Part shown: positions 1-8,960 of the stretch, piece after piece
How positions within the stretch are numbered: position 1 is the first letter of the stretch
Layout: each line of letters opens with the position of its first letter
Source of the DNA: Radicibacter daui
GTDB lineage: Bacteria; Pseudomonadota; Alphaproteobacteria; Radicibacterales; Radicibacteraceae
Reading direction: 5' to 3'
DNA: 64,000 bases
Assembly (NCBI GenBank): GCA_030657355.1
Contig: CP131056.1
Span: 124,001-188,000, forward strand
Notes under the pieces: generated by a model
Databases searched by the model: none
Told to the model about the DNA's origin: nothing
What the model saw: the letters and a program-made list of their open reading frames with translations, nothing else
Made by a program: the position numbers and the translations under genes

Positions 1-106
1 GCGCGTGCTGGTCAGCGGCTCGCTCTATCTGGTGGGCGAAGCGCTGCGGCGGCTGGCTGCCCGCACGCCGCAACCGGCAGAGATGGCAAGGGGACTTGTC
101 GCCTGA
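1..106 (+). CDS. folC: Folylpolyglutamate synthase/dihydrofolate synthase, C-terminal end (partial)
   Basis: Only the last 34 codons are inside the window, reading in the frame that begins at base 2 and ending in TGA at 104-106. The segment SGSLYLVGEALR resembles the conserved end of the Mur-ligase-like FolC family, where a (C/S)GSLYLxGE motif closes the C-terminal domain. FolC adds glutamate to dihydropteroate or folates in the cytoplasm. The call rests on this short motif alone, so it is tentative. The next gene starts about 60 bases downstream with its own ribosome binding site. Confidence 0.6.
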   Translation, partial: RVLVSGSLYLVGEALRRLAARTPQPAEMARGLVA

Positions 107-167
107 AGCCGGGCCGACCACACTGCCGGCCTTGAGGAAATAAAGAATAAGGGGAGTGGGCCTCGTA

Positions 168-2000
168 ATGCCGGTCAACCGCAGAAAATTCGCCCTCGGC
201 GCCGCTTTCAGCCTTCTGCTGGTCCCGGCACTTTTTGCGGCGAAACCGGTCGCGGCGCAGACGACCGGCCCCAATGGCGGCATGGTCTCCTACGGCATCG
301 CCATGCATGACGACCTTGCCATGCCAGCGGACTTCACCCACTTCCCGCAGGTCAATCCGGACGCACCGCGGGATGGTACGGTGCGGTACGGCGTGGTTGG
401 CAGCTTCGATTCGCTGAACCCCTTTACCGTGCGCGGCAATCTGGCAGGCGGCGCGGTTACCCAGTTCGACACCCTGATGGCGCGCAACTGGAACGAGCCC
501 TATTCGCTCTACTGCCTCGTCTGCGAAACCGTCGAAGTGCCGGCAGATCGCAGCTGGATCGCCTTTACCATCCGCAAGGAAGCCCGCTTCCAGGACGGCA
601 CACCGGTCACCGTTGATGACGTCATCTGGTCGTTCGAAATCCAGCGCGACAATGGCACGCCCGGCAAACGTGCCGCCTATGGCCGCGTGGCAGAGGTCAC
701 CCGCTTCGGCGACAATGGCATCAAGTTTACCTTCCAGCCCGGCGTCAGCCGCGAGCAGGCCCTGCTGATGGGCGGGCTGCCCATCCTGCCCCGCCATGCG
801 TGGGAGGCCCTGCCCTTTGAGGAAACCTACCTGGCGCCGCGCACCGGCTCCGGCCCCTACAAGGTCAAGTCTCTGGAAGCAGGGCGCTATGTCGAATATG
901 AGCGGGTAGAGGATTACTGGGCCCGCGACCTGCCGGTCATGCGCGGCTACAACAACTTCAAGACCATCCGCTACGATTATTACAGAGACGCAACGGTCTC
1001 GCTCGAGGCTTTCCTTGCCGGCTCTTATGATTATCGCCGCGAGGTGGACGAGGACCGCTGGGCCAGCCAGTATAATGTGCCGTCCGTCACCTCCGGCCAG
1101 ATCGTGCTGGAGGAATTTCCCTACGCACATCCTGCCTGGATGAAGGGCTTTTTCCTCAACCAGCGGCGCGATCTCTTCAAGGATATCCGGGTGCGGCAGG
1201 CGCTCGATCTTGCCTTCGATTTCGAGTTCATGAACCGCAGCTATTTCCACGGCGCGCAAAAACGCCTCGACAGCTGGTTTGCCGCCTCCGACCTCGCGGC
1301 CAGCGGCAGCCCGAGCGAGGGTGAACTGGCGCTGACGACCCCGTGGAAGGCTGATCTGCCGGAAGCCGCCTTCGGCCCGATGATCGAGCAGCCTAAAACC
1401 GATGGCAGCGGCCCGCGCGGCCAGCGCCTCAATCTGCGCGAAGCCGACAAGCTTCTGAGTGAGGCCGGCTGGACGGTCAAGGACGGGCGCCGGGTAAATG
1501 CCGAGGGCAAGCCCTTCAGCTTTGAGGTGCTTTATACCGACGGCGCCGATGAGCCGGTGATCCTGGAATGGGCCAATGCCCTGCGCCGCCTCGGCATCGA
1601 GCTGCGCCCGTACCGCGCGGACAGCAGCGTCTTTACCCAGCGCGTCAACGTGTTCGACTTCGACGTGCTGGTGAACCGCCTGCTCAACTCCCTCTCCCCC
1701 GGCACCGAGCAGCTTGACCGCTACCACGGCAGCGCCGCCGCCGATTCGCAGGGATCGCGTAACTGGGCTGGCCTCAAGAACCCGGCGGTGGATGCCATCG
1801 CCGGCTCTATCGCCAATGCCCGCACCCGCGGCGATCTTGTCACCGCCACCCACGCGCTCGACCGCATCCTGATGAGTGAGTGGCTGGTGGTGCCCTGGGG
1901 TTATGTGCCGACGGACCGTGTCGCCCACGTCAAACGACTGCACTCCACCGGAACCGCCTCCATCTACGGCATTGAAGACAATGCCTGGTGGAGCGAATAA
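168..2000 (+). CDS. Peptide/oligopeptide-type ABC transporter solute-binding protein (family 5, YejA-like)
   Basis: A 610-residue periplasmic binding protein. The N-terminus carries a twin-arginine-like motif (NRRKFAL, residues 4-10), a hydrophobic stretch and a probable cleavage site near VAA/Q at residue 30, so export, possibly by Tat, is likely. The body has family-5 features: the GTVRYG..SFDSLNPF segment, and TPVTVDDVIWSFE typical of YejA/DppA-like proteins. The ATG at 168 is preferred over the in-frame GTG at 156 because the AAGGGGAG Shine-Dalgarno at 149-155 lies about 12 bases before the ATG but touches the GTG. No permease or ATPase gene is adjacent, so it is an orphan component whose ligand cannot be told. 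Confidence 0.85.
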   Translation: MPVNRRKFALGAAFSLLLVPALFAAKPVAAQTTGPNGGMVSYGIAMHDDLAMPADFTHFPQVNPDAPRDGTVRYGVVGSFDSLNPFTVRGNLAGGAVTQFDTLMARNWNEPYSLYCLVCETVEVPADRSWIAFTIRKEARFQDGTPVTVDDVIWSFEIQRDNGTPGKRAAYGRVAEVTRFGDNGIKFTFQPGVSREQALLMGGLPILPRHAWEALPFEETYLAPRTGSGPYKVKSLEAGRYVEYERVEDYWARDLPVMRGYNNFKTIRYDYYRDATVSLEAFLAGSYDYRREVDEDRWASQYNVPSVTSGQIVLEEFPYAHPAWMKGFFLNQRRDLFKDIRVRQALDLAFDFEFMNRSYFHGAQKRLDSWFAASDLAASGSPSEGELALTTPWKADLPEAAFGPMIEQPKTDGSGPRGQRLNLREADKLLSEAGWTVKDGRRVNAEGKPFSFEVLYTDGADEPVILEWANALRRLGIELRPYRADSSVFTQRVNVFDFDVLVNRLLNSLSPGTEQLDRYHGSAAADSQGSRNWAGLKNPAVDAIAGSIANARTRGDLVTATHALDRILMSEWLVVPWGYVPTDRVAHVKRLHSTGTASIYGIEDNAWWSE

Positions 2001-2060
2001 CCCGGCCCGATTGACCGGCCGATAAACCGGGCTCCCCGGCGGGAAGAAGCAGGAAGCACG

Positions 2061-3479
2061 ATGCAGGATTTCGAGCACACGGCCAGCACGGGCTGGAAAG
2101 AGGCCTTTACCGGCCGCACCGGCCTTTACACGCTGGTGCTGGATGGCGGCACTGCCATCCATGCCGTCAGCCTGTTTCTGGTTTCCGCCGCCTTGCCCAG
2201 CGTGGTGGCGGATATCGGCGGCATCGCGCTTTATTCCTGGACCAGCCTGCTGTTCGTCGTTTCCTCCATCGTCGGCGCATCTTCGGCCGGCCTGCTGAAG
2301 CAGCGGGCGGGCAGCCGCAACGCCTACTGTCTTGCCGCCCTGGTCATGCTCAGCGGCACGCTCACCTGCGCCCTGTCACCCAACATGGCAGTGTTCCTGA
2401 CCGGGCGCTTTTTCCAGGGGCTTGGCGGCGGCGCGATCGGGGCCTTGGCCTATGCGCTGCTGCGCACATTGTTTCCGCCGCGCCTGTGGCCGCACCAGAT
2501 GGCGCTGCTTTCCGCCGTCTGGGGTGCTGCGGCACTGGTAGGGCCGGCTTTCGGCGGCGGCTTTGCCGACCTGTGGAGCTGGCGCGGCGCCTTCCTGACC
2601 GAAGTGGCCGCGACCCTCCTTTTTCTGGCCCTTGCCAGCCGGCTCCTGCCATCGGGTGATGGCGAACCGGGCACCGGACGCCTGCCCTGGCGCAGGTTGC
2701 TGCTGCTTAGCCTTGCCATTCTCGTCTGTGGCCTCAGCGCCAACATGCCCTCGCTGCCGACGGCAATCGCCTGCGTGGCCGCCGCCATCCTCCTGCTCGC
2801 CCTAACCCTGCGCCGCGACGGACAAAGTGCAGGCAGCCGGCTGTTTCCCACCGGCGCACTGTCTCCCATGAGCGCCGTCGGCAGCGGCAACTGCATCGTG
2901 CTGCTGATGTCGATGGCCACGGCCATCAACAATCTCTACACGCCGCTGATGGTGGAGACGCTCTATGGCGTTCCGGCTGTGGTCGGCGGTTACATCACCG
3001 CCCTGCAGGCACTCGGCTGGACCGTCGTTGCGCTGCTGATTACCCGCGCCTCTCCGCGCGGCGTCCGTCTGTTGCTGGCCATCGGCCCGCCGGTAACGGC
3101 ACTCAGCTCGCTTTCCATCGCCGGGCTACTTGTCTCCGGGCCGCTCTGGCTGCTGGCCGTCGCCATCGCCGGGAACGGCATCGGCATGGGGCTCTTCTTC
3201 TCCCATCTCACCAACATCACCCTGGCCGCGGCCCGGCCGGGGGAAGAATCGGTTACCGGGTCGGCCATCAAGGTCATGCAATTTCTGGGTGCTGCCTTTG
3301 GCGCCGCGATCTCCGGCCTGATTGCCAACGCCGCCGGCCTTGGCGAGGGCATTTCGGTGGCCTCGGCCAGCCATGTCGGCCCGCTGCTTTTTGGCGGCTT
3401 TGCCCTGGCTCCGGCGCTGGCTGCACTGCTGGCCTGGATCAAGATCTCCCGGCCAGCCGAGGTAGCGCCGCAGGAATAA
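2061..3479 (+). CDS. MFS transporter (drug/solute efflux type)
   Basis: A 472-residue integral membrane protein with about 12-14 hydrophobic helices. After the first helix pair, the cytoplasmic loop GLLKQRAGSR is a degenerate version of the MFS loop 2-3 signature, and GRFFQGLGGGAIGALAYALLR (about residues 113-133) matches the helix-4 motif of DHA-type drug:H+ antiporters. GPAFGGGFADLWSWRGAF resembles the antiporter motif C region followed by the conserved W-R-(F/W) turn. It starts 60 bases after the binding-protein gene with AGGAAG before the ATG, so co-transcription is possible. The substrate is unknown. Confidence 0.85.
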   Translation: MQDFEHTASTGWKEAFTGRTGLYTLVLDGGTAIHAVSLFLVSAALPSVVADIGGIALYSWTSLLFVVSSIVGASSAGLLKQRAGSRNAYCLAALVMLSGTLTCALSPNMAVFLTGRFFQGLGGGAIGALAYALLRTLFPPRLWPHQMALLSAVWGAAALVGPAFGGGFADLWSWRGAFLTEVAATLLFLALASRLLPSGDGEPGTGRLPWRRLLLLSLAILVCGLSANMPSLPTAIACVAAAILLLALTLRRDGQSAGSRLFPTGALSPMSAVGSGNCIVLLMSMATAINNLYTPLMVETLYGVPAVVGGYITALQALGWTVVALLITRASPRGVRLLLAIGPPVTALSSLSIAGLLVSGPLWLLAVAIAGNGIGMGLFFSHLTNITLAAARPGEESVTGSAIKVMQFLGAAFGAAISGLIANAAGLGEGISVASASHVGPLLFGGFALAPALAALLAWIKISRPAEVAPQE

Positions 3480-3497
3480 ACAATAATAGGCAGGAAA

Positions 3498-3615
3498 ACC
3501 CGCCAATTTACTGTGGCAGGCTTTCCGCTCACCTGTGTAAGCTACGGATAGAAAATCTGTTTTCGTGATTTGGCGGGTCTGCCATCCCGCCCCCGGATGG
3601 CAGCGCGACTCACGA
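3498..3615 (+). promoter_or_regulatory. Structured leader with alternative pairings upstream of the TauE/SafE gene
   Basis: The 5' region contains a perfect 9-bp hairpin, CTGCCATCC (3579-3587) with GGATGGCAG (3595-3603), enclosed by TCGTGA (3563-3568) with TCACGA (3610-3615). Competing partners lie upstream: ACCCGCCAA (3498-3506) is complementary to TTGGCGGGT (3570-3578), and TGGCAG (3514-3519) is complementary to CTGCCA (3579-3584). The order of the strands would give a pseudoknot or two exclusive folds. The coding start is at 3649. I match it to no known riboswitch. Confidence 0.4.
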
Positions 3616-3648
3616 TCCAACATCTCGTCGCGCCGGATACGCCCGCCC

Positions 3649-4572
3649 ATGCAGATCTATCTGCCGATCGCCGAGATCTCCGTGAATGCCTTCTATCTTC
3701 TGCTGATGGGAGGGGGGGTCGGTTACCTGTCCGGGCTGCTCGGGGTCGGCGGCGGATTCCTGATGACGCCGCTGCTGATGTTCATCGGCATTCCACCGGC
3801 TGTTGCCGTGGGCACGCAGGCCAATCAGCTGATCGGTGCTTCAGTTGCCGGCGTGATGGTGCACTGGCGCCGCCGCAACGTTGATGTGCGCATGGCGCTG
3901 GTCATGCTCTGCGGCAGTTCGCTGGGGACCGTGATGGGCGTCGGCCTGTTCGCCCTCATGAAGCGGCTCGGTCATATCGACCTGCTGATCTCGCTCAGCT
4001 ACTTCGTGCTGCTGGGCACGCTTGGCTCCCTGATGATGTGGGAAGCGCTGCGCTCGCTGCTACGCAGCCGCAAGGGCAGGCCGTCGCGCAACCGGCTGCA
4101 TCACGCCGCCTGGGTACGGGCGTTGCCGCTCAAGATGCGCTTTCCCAAGAGCCTTCTCTATATCAGCGCCCTGCTGCCGGCCGGCATCGGCTTCGTCATC
4201 GGTTTGCTGGTAGCGGTCATGGGTGTGGGCGGCGGCTTTTTGCTGGTACCGGCAATGATCTATCTGCTCGGCATGCCGGCCAGCGTAGTCGCCGGCACCT
4301 CGCTGCTGCAGGTTATCTTCACCACCGCCATCGCAGCCTGGCTGCAAGCCGCCATCAACCAGACGGTGGACGGACTTCTCGCCCTGTTGCTGATGGCGGG
4401 CGGCGTCATCGGCGCGCAGCTCGGAACCCGTGCCGCCGGCGCCCTGCGCGGTGAACATGCCCGCATGCTGCTCGCCATCCTCATTCTGGGCGTTGCCCTG
4501 AAGCTGGGGCTCGATCTCGTACTGCCGCCGCACGATCCTTACAGTATCGAAACGCTGGAGCGACCGTCATGA
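3649..4572 (+). CDS. TauE/SafE family sulfite/sulfonate exporter-type permease
   Basis: A 307-residue inner-membrane protein with 7-8 predicted helices and the internal duplication typical of TauE/SafE: GVGGGFL occurs at residues 32-38 and again at 192-198, each followed by a P-x-x-(P/A)...GT segment. The family exports sulfite, sulfoacetate or related anions. The ATG at 3649 is chosen because the protein then begins just before its first helix; an upstream in-frame start at 3565 would translate a structured, non-hydrophobic leader. The stop overlaps the next ATG (ATGA), so it is translationally coupled to the TIGR02186 gene. Confidence 0.87.
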   Translation: MQIYLPIAEISVNAFYLLLMGGGVGYLSGLLGVGGGFLMTPLLMFIGIPPAVAVGTQANQLIGASVAGVMVHWRRRNVDVRMALVMLCGSSLGTVMGVGLFALMKRLGHIDLLISLSYFVLLGTLGSLMMWEALRSLLRSRKGRPSRNRLHHAAWVRALPLKMRFPKSLLYISALLPAGIGFVIGLLVAVMGVGGGFLLVPAMIYLLGMPASVVAGTSLLQVIFTTAIAAWLQAAINQTVDGLLALLLMAGGVIGAQLGTRAAGALRGEHARMLLAILILGVALKLGLDLVLPPHDPYSIETLERPS

Positions 4573-5327
4573 GAGGGCTGCGCCCCCTGATGCTGGCCGG
4601 CCTCGCGGCGCTTGGCCTCAGCGCCTCCGGCCCCGCTGGAGCACAGGCGCTGATCGCAGACCTGACCGAGCATCTGATTGCCATCTCCACCGGCTTTACC
4701 GGCACCAGCGTGGTGCTGTTCGGTACGACCGAAGGCAAGGGCGATGTGGTGGTGACGGTGCAGGGGCCGCCGCAAGACACCGTCGTGCGCCGCAAGGAAC
4801 AGGCTGGTGGCATCTGGCTCAATCGCGGCGAAGTTACCTTTAACGACGTGCCCTCCTATTACGCCGTCGCCGCCAGCGCTCCGCTCGAGCAGCTGATGTC
4901 TGAACGCTCGCTGGCCCGAAACGGGATCGGCATCGACAATCTGCGCTTTGCCGTTCCTCCCTCCGACAGCAAGCCGTCCCGGGAAGAGGTCGCGAATTTC
5001 CATGATGCGCTGGTGCGCAAGCGCCAGCAGCTCGGCCTCTATCCCGAACGAGGCGGTACGGTTCGCTTCGTGGGAGACAGGCTCTTCCGCACCACCATTT
5101 ATTTTCCCGCCAACGTGCCGACCGGTCTTTATCAGGTGCAGGTCTATCTGATCTCCGACGGAGAGATCGTGAATGCGGAGACAACCCCGCTTTCCGTCGG
5201 CAAGACCGGCATGGGCGCCGAGATTTCAGAGTTCGCGCATTACCACGCCCTGATCTACGCCACGCTGGCCGTCATCGGCTCGGTCATCGCCGGCTGGGTG
5301 GCGACATTGCCCTTCCGCAAGGTATGA
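4569..5327 (+). CDS. TIGR02186 family protein (alphaproteobacterial transmembrane protein, function unknown)
   Basis: A 252-residue protein with a signal peptide (residues 1 to about 26, ending PAGAQA), a periplasmic domain of about 195 residues and one C-terminal helix (about 226-247), giving an N-out, tail-anchored topology. Conserved blocks of the TIGR02186/Alph_Pro_TM family are recognisable: LIADLTEHLIAISTGFTGTSVVLFG near the N-terminus and GLYQVQVYLISDGEIV. It overlaps the TauE/SafE gene by four bases, and this pairing is common in alphaproteobacteria, which suggests an accessory role to the exporter. No catalytic motif is visible and no biochemical function is known to me. Confidence 0.85.
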   Translation: MRGLRPLMLAGLAALGLSASGPAGAQALIADLTEHLIAISTGFTGTSVVLFGTTEGKGDVVVTVQGPPQDTVVRRKEQAGGIWLNRGEVTFNDVPSYYAVAASAPLEQLMSERSLARNGIGIDNLRFAVPPSDSKPSREEVANFHDALVRKRQQLGLYPERGGTVRFVGDRLFRTTIYFPANVPTGLYQVQVYLISDGEIVNAETTPLSVGKTGMGAEISEFAHYHALIYATLAVIGSVIAGWVATLPFRKV

Positions 5328-5400
5328 TCCTGGCGCCCGTGAATGCCGGGCCGCTCGGACGAAGCCATTAACCCTATATAAAAAAACAAAATCTCCAGCG

Positions 5401-5418
5401 CCCTGCCGTCGAGCAGGG
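5401..5418 (+). promoter_or_regulatory. Hairpin in the leader of the universal stress gene
   Basis: CCCTGC and GCAGGG pair around a six-base loop, 22 bases before the ATG at 5440. An AT-rich TATATAAAA box lies just upstream (about 5374-5383) and may be the promoter -10 region of the usp-addB-addA operon. There is no U-tract, so it is not a terminator. Confidence 0.35.
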
Positions 5419-5439
5419 AACCCGGTAGGAGCCCACCTC

Positions 5440-5955
5440 ATGCAGGACCCCCAACAGCAGCCAGCGGCAACCCAGCCGCCCGCCGCCCCGGCCCCCGGCC
5501 GGGAGCGCACCTTTCTGGTCGTTGTCGACAACAGCGAAGAAATGGCGATCGCCCTGCGATATGCCTGCCTGCGCGCCCGCCGCTCCGGCGGCCGTGTGGC
5601 GCTGCTCTATGTCACAGAACCGGCAGAACCCGGCCCGTGGATGGCGGTTGAGGAACTGGTGCGTGAAGAGCGCCGGCAGGAAGCCGAGCAGGTGCTCTCG
5701 CGCTGGGGCGAACTGGTGCAGGAGATCGTCGGCCGCATGCCCGTGGTCTACGTGCGCGAGGGCGAAAGCCTGACGGCCATCATGAAGCTGATCGAGGAAG
5801 AGCCGGGCATCTCCATCCTGGTGCTGGCAGCAGCCACTGGCGATTCGCCCGGGCCGCTGGTCTCGGCCTTGCCGCGCACCATCAGCCGGCTGCGTATCCC
5901 CGTCACCATCGTTCCGGGCTCGCTGAGCCAGGCCGATCTGGACGGGCTTACGTGA
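5440..5955 (+). CDS. Universal stress protein (UspA) family protein
   Basis: A 171-residue cytoplasmic protein with a Pro/Ala/Gln-rich N-terminal tail (about 25 residues) followed by one Usp domain: the first strand TFLVVVDNSEEMAIALRYAC, RSGGRVALLYVTEP, and the last strands ISILVLAAATG and RIPVTIVPG. The usual GxxGx(9)G(S/T) nucleotide-binding signature is not intact (TGDSPG is followed by SALPRT), so it probably does not bind ATP in the UspA-FG manner. A TAGGAG Shine-Dalgarno sits before the ATG. Its TGA overlaps the GTG start of addB (GTGA), tying it to the recombination operon. Confidence 0.8.
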   Translation: MQDPQQQPAATQPPAAPAPGRERTFLVVVDNSEEMAIALRYACLRARRSGGRVALLYVTEPAEPGPWMAVEELVREERRQEAEQVLSRWGELVQEIVGRMPVVYVREGESLTAIMKLIEEEPGISILVLAAATGDSPGPLVSALPRTISRLRIPVTIVPGSLSQADLDGLT

Positions 5956-8900
5956 CACCCGGACCGGACCAGCCGGCGGCGCAGGTTTTTACTGTCGCGC
6001 CAGGGCTTCCCTTTACCGATGTACTGGCCGCCGGTATCCGCGACCGCTGGGGCGACGCGCCGGAAGCGCTCGCCGCCCTGACGTTGCTGCTACCGACCCG
6101 CCGTGCCTGCCGTGCCCTGCGCGAAGCCTTTCTGCGGCAAGGCGACGGCGCCCCGCTGCTGCTGCCCCGCATGGTGCCGGTGGGTGAGCTGGATGCCGAC
6201 GAACTGTCGCTGACCGGCGATGGCGAAATGGCGGATGACGGATCTCTGGTGCCCGCCATCAGCCCGCTGCGCCGGCAAATTCTGCTGACGGCCCTCATCG
6301 CCCGTGCCGGAGACGAGTTCGCAGCCGGCCCGGCGCAGGCGGCTGGCCTCGCTGGCGAGCTTGCCCGCTTGCTGGACGAGATTGGTACCGAAGGGCTGAC
6401 GCCGGATGTGCTGACCGGCCTCTTGCCCAAGGAGCATGAATTCGCCGAGCACTGGCAACGCACGCTGCATTTCCTCGATGTCATCATCTCCGTCTGGCCC
6501 GCCATCCTCGCCGAGGAGGGCGTGCAGGACCCTGCCGCCTGGCGCAATGCCGTGCTGGAGGCCCAGACCGAACGCTGGCGCCAGACCCCGCCGGACGGGC
6601 CGGTGATCGCGGCCGGTATTACCGGCTCGGTTCCGGCCACAGCCGCCCTGCTTGCCGTCATCGCCCGCCTGCCGCAGGGACAGGTGGTGCTGCCCGGTCT
6701 TGACCGGGAGATGGATGAAGAAAGCTGGCAGGTGGCGGAAGAAAGCCACCCGCAGCACGATCTTCGGCGGACTCTGGAGCGGATCGGCATTCAGCGCGGG
6801 GCGGTTCAGGACTGGCAATCGAGCTGGCCGCTGGTACCGATGCCCTGGCGACAGGCCTTGTGGACGGAAGTGCTGCGCCCGGCGGCAACCACCGAAAGCT
6901 GGCGGGAGCTGGCCGGAAGCCCGCTCGCCACCAGCCTTGATACGGCGACCGACGGCTTGCGCTTTATCGAATGCGCCGATGCCCAGACTGAAGCCGGCGC
7001 CATCGCCCTTATCCTGCGCGAAGCGCTGGAGCGTCCGGCACAGACCGCCGCGCTCGTCACCCGTGACCGTACATTGGCCCGCCGCGTCGTCAGCCAGCTT
7101 GCCCGCTGGGGCCTTGATGTCGATGACAGTGCCGGCCAGCCGCTGGCAGAAACCCCGGCCGGGGCTTTCCTGACCCTGACGGCGGACATGGTGCTGGAGC
7201 GCTGCGCGCCGATTCCACTGCTGACGGCCCTCAAGCATCCTTTTGCCGCCTGCGGCCTTGCCCCGGACCGGTTTCGCCGCCGCCTGCGCCAGCTGGAGCG
7301 GCGCATCCTGCGCGGCCCCCGCCCGGCGCCGGGTATGGAAGGCCTGCTGGCCGCGCTGACGGCCACGACGACGCCGGGAGAGCATCAGGCGCAGGAAGAG
7401 GATCTTGCCCGATTTCTCTCTGACCTTGACCGGCGCATTGCCGGTTTCGCTGCCATCCTGACCGGCCCACCCATCCCGTTCGCCCACTTCCTGCGGGCCC
7501 ATCTGGCTGCCGCCGAAGCGCTGGCCGCCAGTGATGCCGAACAGGGTCCCGACAGGCTCTGGCGCGGGCAGGACGGGCTTACTGCTGCCCGTTTCGCTGC
7601 CGAACTGATTGAAGCCGTCGCCGAGTTCCCTGCCATTTCCGGCGGCGAATACCCCGCCATGCTCGCCACCTTCATGGCCGGCATCTCGGTGCGTCAGCCC
7701 TTCGGCAAACATCCCCGGCTCTTTATCTGGGGGCCGATGGAAGCCCGTTTGCAGCAGGCGGACATCATGGTGCTTGGCGGCCTTAATGAGGGCAGCTGGC
7801 CGCCACTGGCAGCAGCCGATCCCTGGCTGTCGCGCACCATGCGCCGCCAGCTTGGCCTGCCATCGCCCGAAGCGCGGGTTGGCCGCGCCGCCCATGATTT
7901 TGTCGCCGCCGCCACTGGCCCGGCCATCTATCTTTCCCGCGCCCGCCGCGTCGATGGTGTGCCAACGGTACCGGCACGCTGGCTGCTGCGGCTCGATACG
8001 GTGCTGAAAGGGTTGGGCAGCAGTTTGTCGTCGCTTGCCGATCCACGCTGGCCGGCCTGGGCCGCCGCTATGGATACGCCGGAGATCGTGCGGCCCTGCC
8101 TGCCGCCAACACCGAAACCACCGGTATCGGCCCGTCCGCGCCGTCTGTCGGTCACGGAAATCGAAACCTGGCAACGCGACCCTTACGCCATTTATGCCCG
8201 CCGCATTCTGGGGCTGGCCGCGCTCGATGATATCGATGCTGATCCCGGTGCTGCCGAACGTGGCCAGTTCATCCACACCGCGCTTGATCTCTTTGTTCGC
8301 GAACATGGCGACAGCCTGCCGCCGGACGCGCTGGCAAAGCTCACCGCCATCGGGCGCGCCTGTTTTGGCGATGCGCTGGCCCGGCCGGAAGTGCGTGCCT
8401 TCTGGTGGCCGCGCTTCGAGGCCGTCGCCGCCTGGTTCCTCGCCACGGAGCAGGAGCGGCGGCAACATGCCCGCCCCCTCGCCACCGAGGTCAAGGGCAG
8501 CGTCACCCTCGCCGGCCCCGTTGGCCCCTTCGAGCTTTACGGGCGCGTCGACCGTATCGACCGGCACCGCGCGGACAGCAGCCTTGAGATCATCGATTAC
8601 AAGACCGGTCAGCCGCCAACGGACGCAGCCGTGCGCACCGGGGCAGCACCCCAGCTTCCGCTGCTGGGCCTGATTGCCGAAATGGGCTCGTTTGAGGGTA
8701 TAGCCGCCGGCAGTAAAGTCGGCGCCCTCGCCTACTGGCATCTTTCCGGCCGCGATCCGGCTGGCAAGGAGCAACCGGTAAAGGCAGAGATCGGCATGCT
8801 GATCGAAATGGCACGCGACGGCCTGCTCCGGCTGATCGCCGAGTTCGATCAGGAAGCCATGCCCTACCTCTCCCGCCCGAGGCCGGAGCATGCGCCGCGC

Positions 8901-8960
8901 TACTCCGATTATGAGCATCTAGCCCGTGTCGCTGAATGGAGCCTGACGGAAAGCCCATGA
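5952..8960 (+). CDS. addB: Double-strand break repair protein AddB (helicase-like/nuclease subunit)
   Basis: A 1002-residue alphaproteobacterial AddB. AddAB unwinds and resects double-strand ends for RecA loading, doing the work of RecBCD. The N-terminal block LLLPTRRACRALREAFL is typical; the middle has the degenerate helicase fold, with LGGLNEGSWPP a hallmark of AddB. The C-terminal RecB-type nuclease has ERGQFIHTALDLF and the active-site segment IIDYKTG with D882 and K884, then QLPLLGL. The GTG start overlaps the stop of the usp gene, and the stop overlaps addA (ATGA), giving strict coupling and probable fixed stoichiometry. Confidence 0.95.
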   Translation: MTPGPDQPAAQVFTVAPGLPFTDVLAAGIRDRWGDAPEALAALTLLLPTRRACRALREAFLRQGDGAPLLLPRMVPVGELDADELSLTGDGEMADDGSLVPAISPLRRQILLTALIARAGDEFAAGPAQAAGLAGELARLLDEIGTEGLTPDVLTGLLPKEHEFAEHWQRTLHFLDVIISVWPAILAEEGVQDPAAWRNAVLEAQTERWRQTPPDGPVIAAGITGSVPATAALLAVIARLPQGQVVLPGLDREMDEESWQVAEESHPQHDLRRTLERIGIQRGAVQDWQSSWPLVPMPWRQALWTEVLRPAATTESWRELAGSPLATSLDTATDGLRFIECADAQTEAGAIALILREALERPAQTAALVTRDRTLARRVVSQLARWGLDVDDSAGQPLAETPAGAFLTLTADMVLERCAPIPLLTALKHPFAACGLAPDRFRRRLRQLERRILRGPRPAPGMEGLLAALTATTTPGEHQAQEEDLARFLSDLDRRIAGFAAILTGPPIPFAHFLRAHLAAAEALAASDAEQGPDRLWRGQDGLTAARFAAELIEAVAEFPAISGGEYPAMLATFMAGISVRQPFGKHPRLFIWGPMEARLQQADIMVLGGLNEGSWPPLAAADPWLSRTMRRQLGLPSPEARVGRAAHDFVAAATGPAIYLSRARRVDGVPTVPARWLLRLDTVLKGLGSSLSSLADPRWPAWAAAMDTPEIVRPCLPPTPKPPVSARPRRLSVTEIETWQRDPYAIYARRILGLAALDDIDADPGAAERGQFIHTALDLFVREHGDSLPPDALAKLTAIGRACFGDALARPEVRAFWWPRFEAVAAWFLATEQERRQHARPLATEVKGSVTLAGPVGPFELYGRVDRIDRHRADSSLEIIDYKTGQPPTDAAVRTGAAPQLPLLGLIAEMGSFEGIAAGSKVGALAYWHLSGRDPAGKEQPVKAEIGMLIEMARDGLLRLIAEFDQEAMPYLSRPRPEHAPRYSDYEHLARVAEWSLTESP

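Noticed and set aside
12-2162. A 716-codon minus-strand open frame opposite the solute-binding protein
   Set aside because: Antisense shadow of a clear binding-protein gene, with no start signal or family features.
3561-3580. TCGTGATTTGG resembling the start of a SAM-II riboswitch
   Set aside because: The conserved 3' part of SAM-II with its GCTAAA segment is absent and the hairpin layout differs; the gene is not for methionine metabolism.
6090-8918. A 942-codon open frame on the minus strand opposite addB
   Set aside because: High third-position GC in addB suppresses stops in this antisense frame; the translation has no domains and addB is unmistakable.
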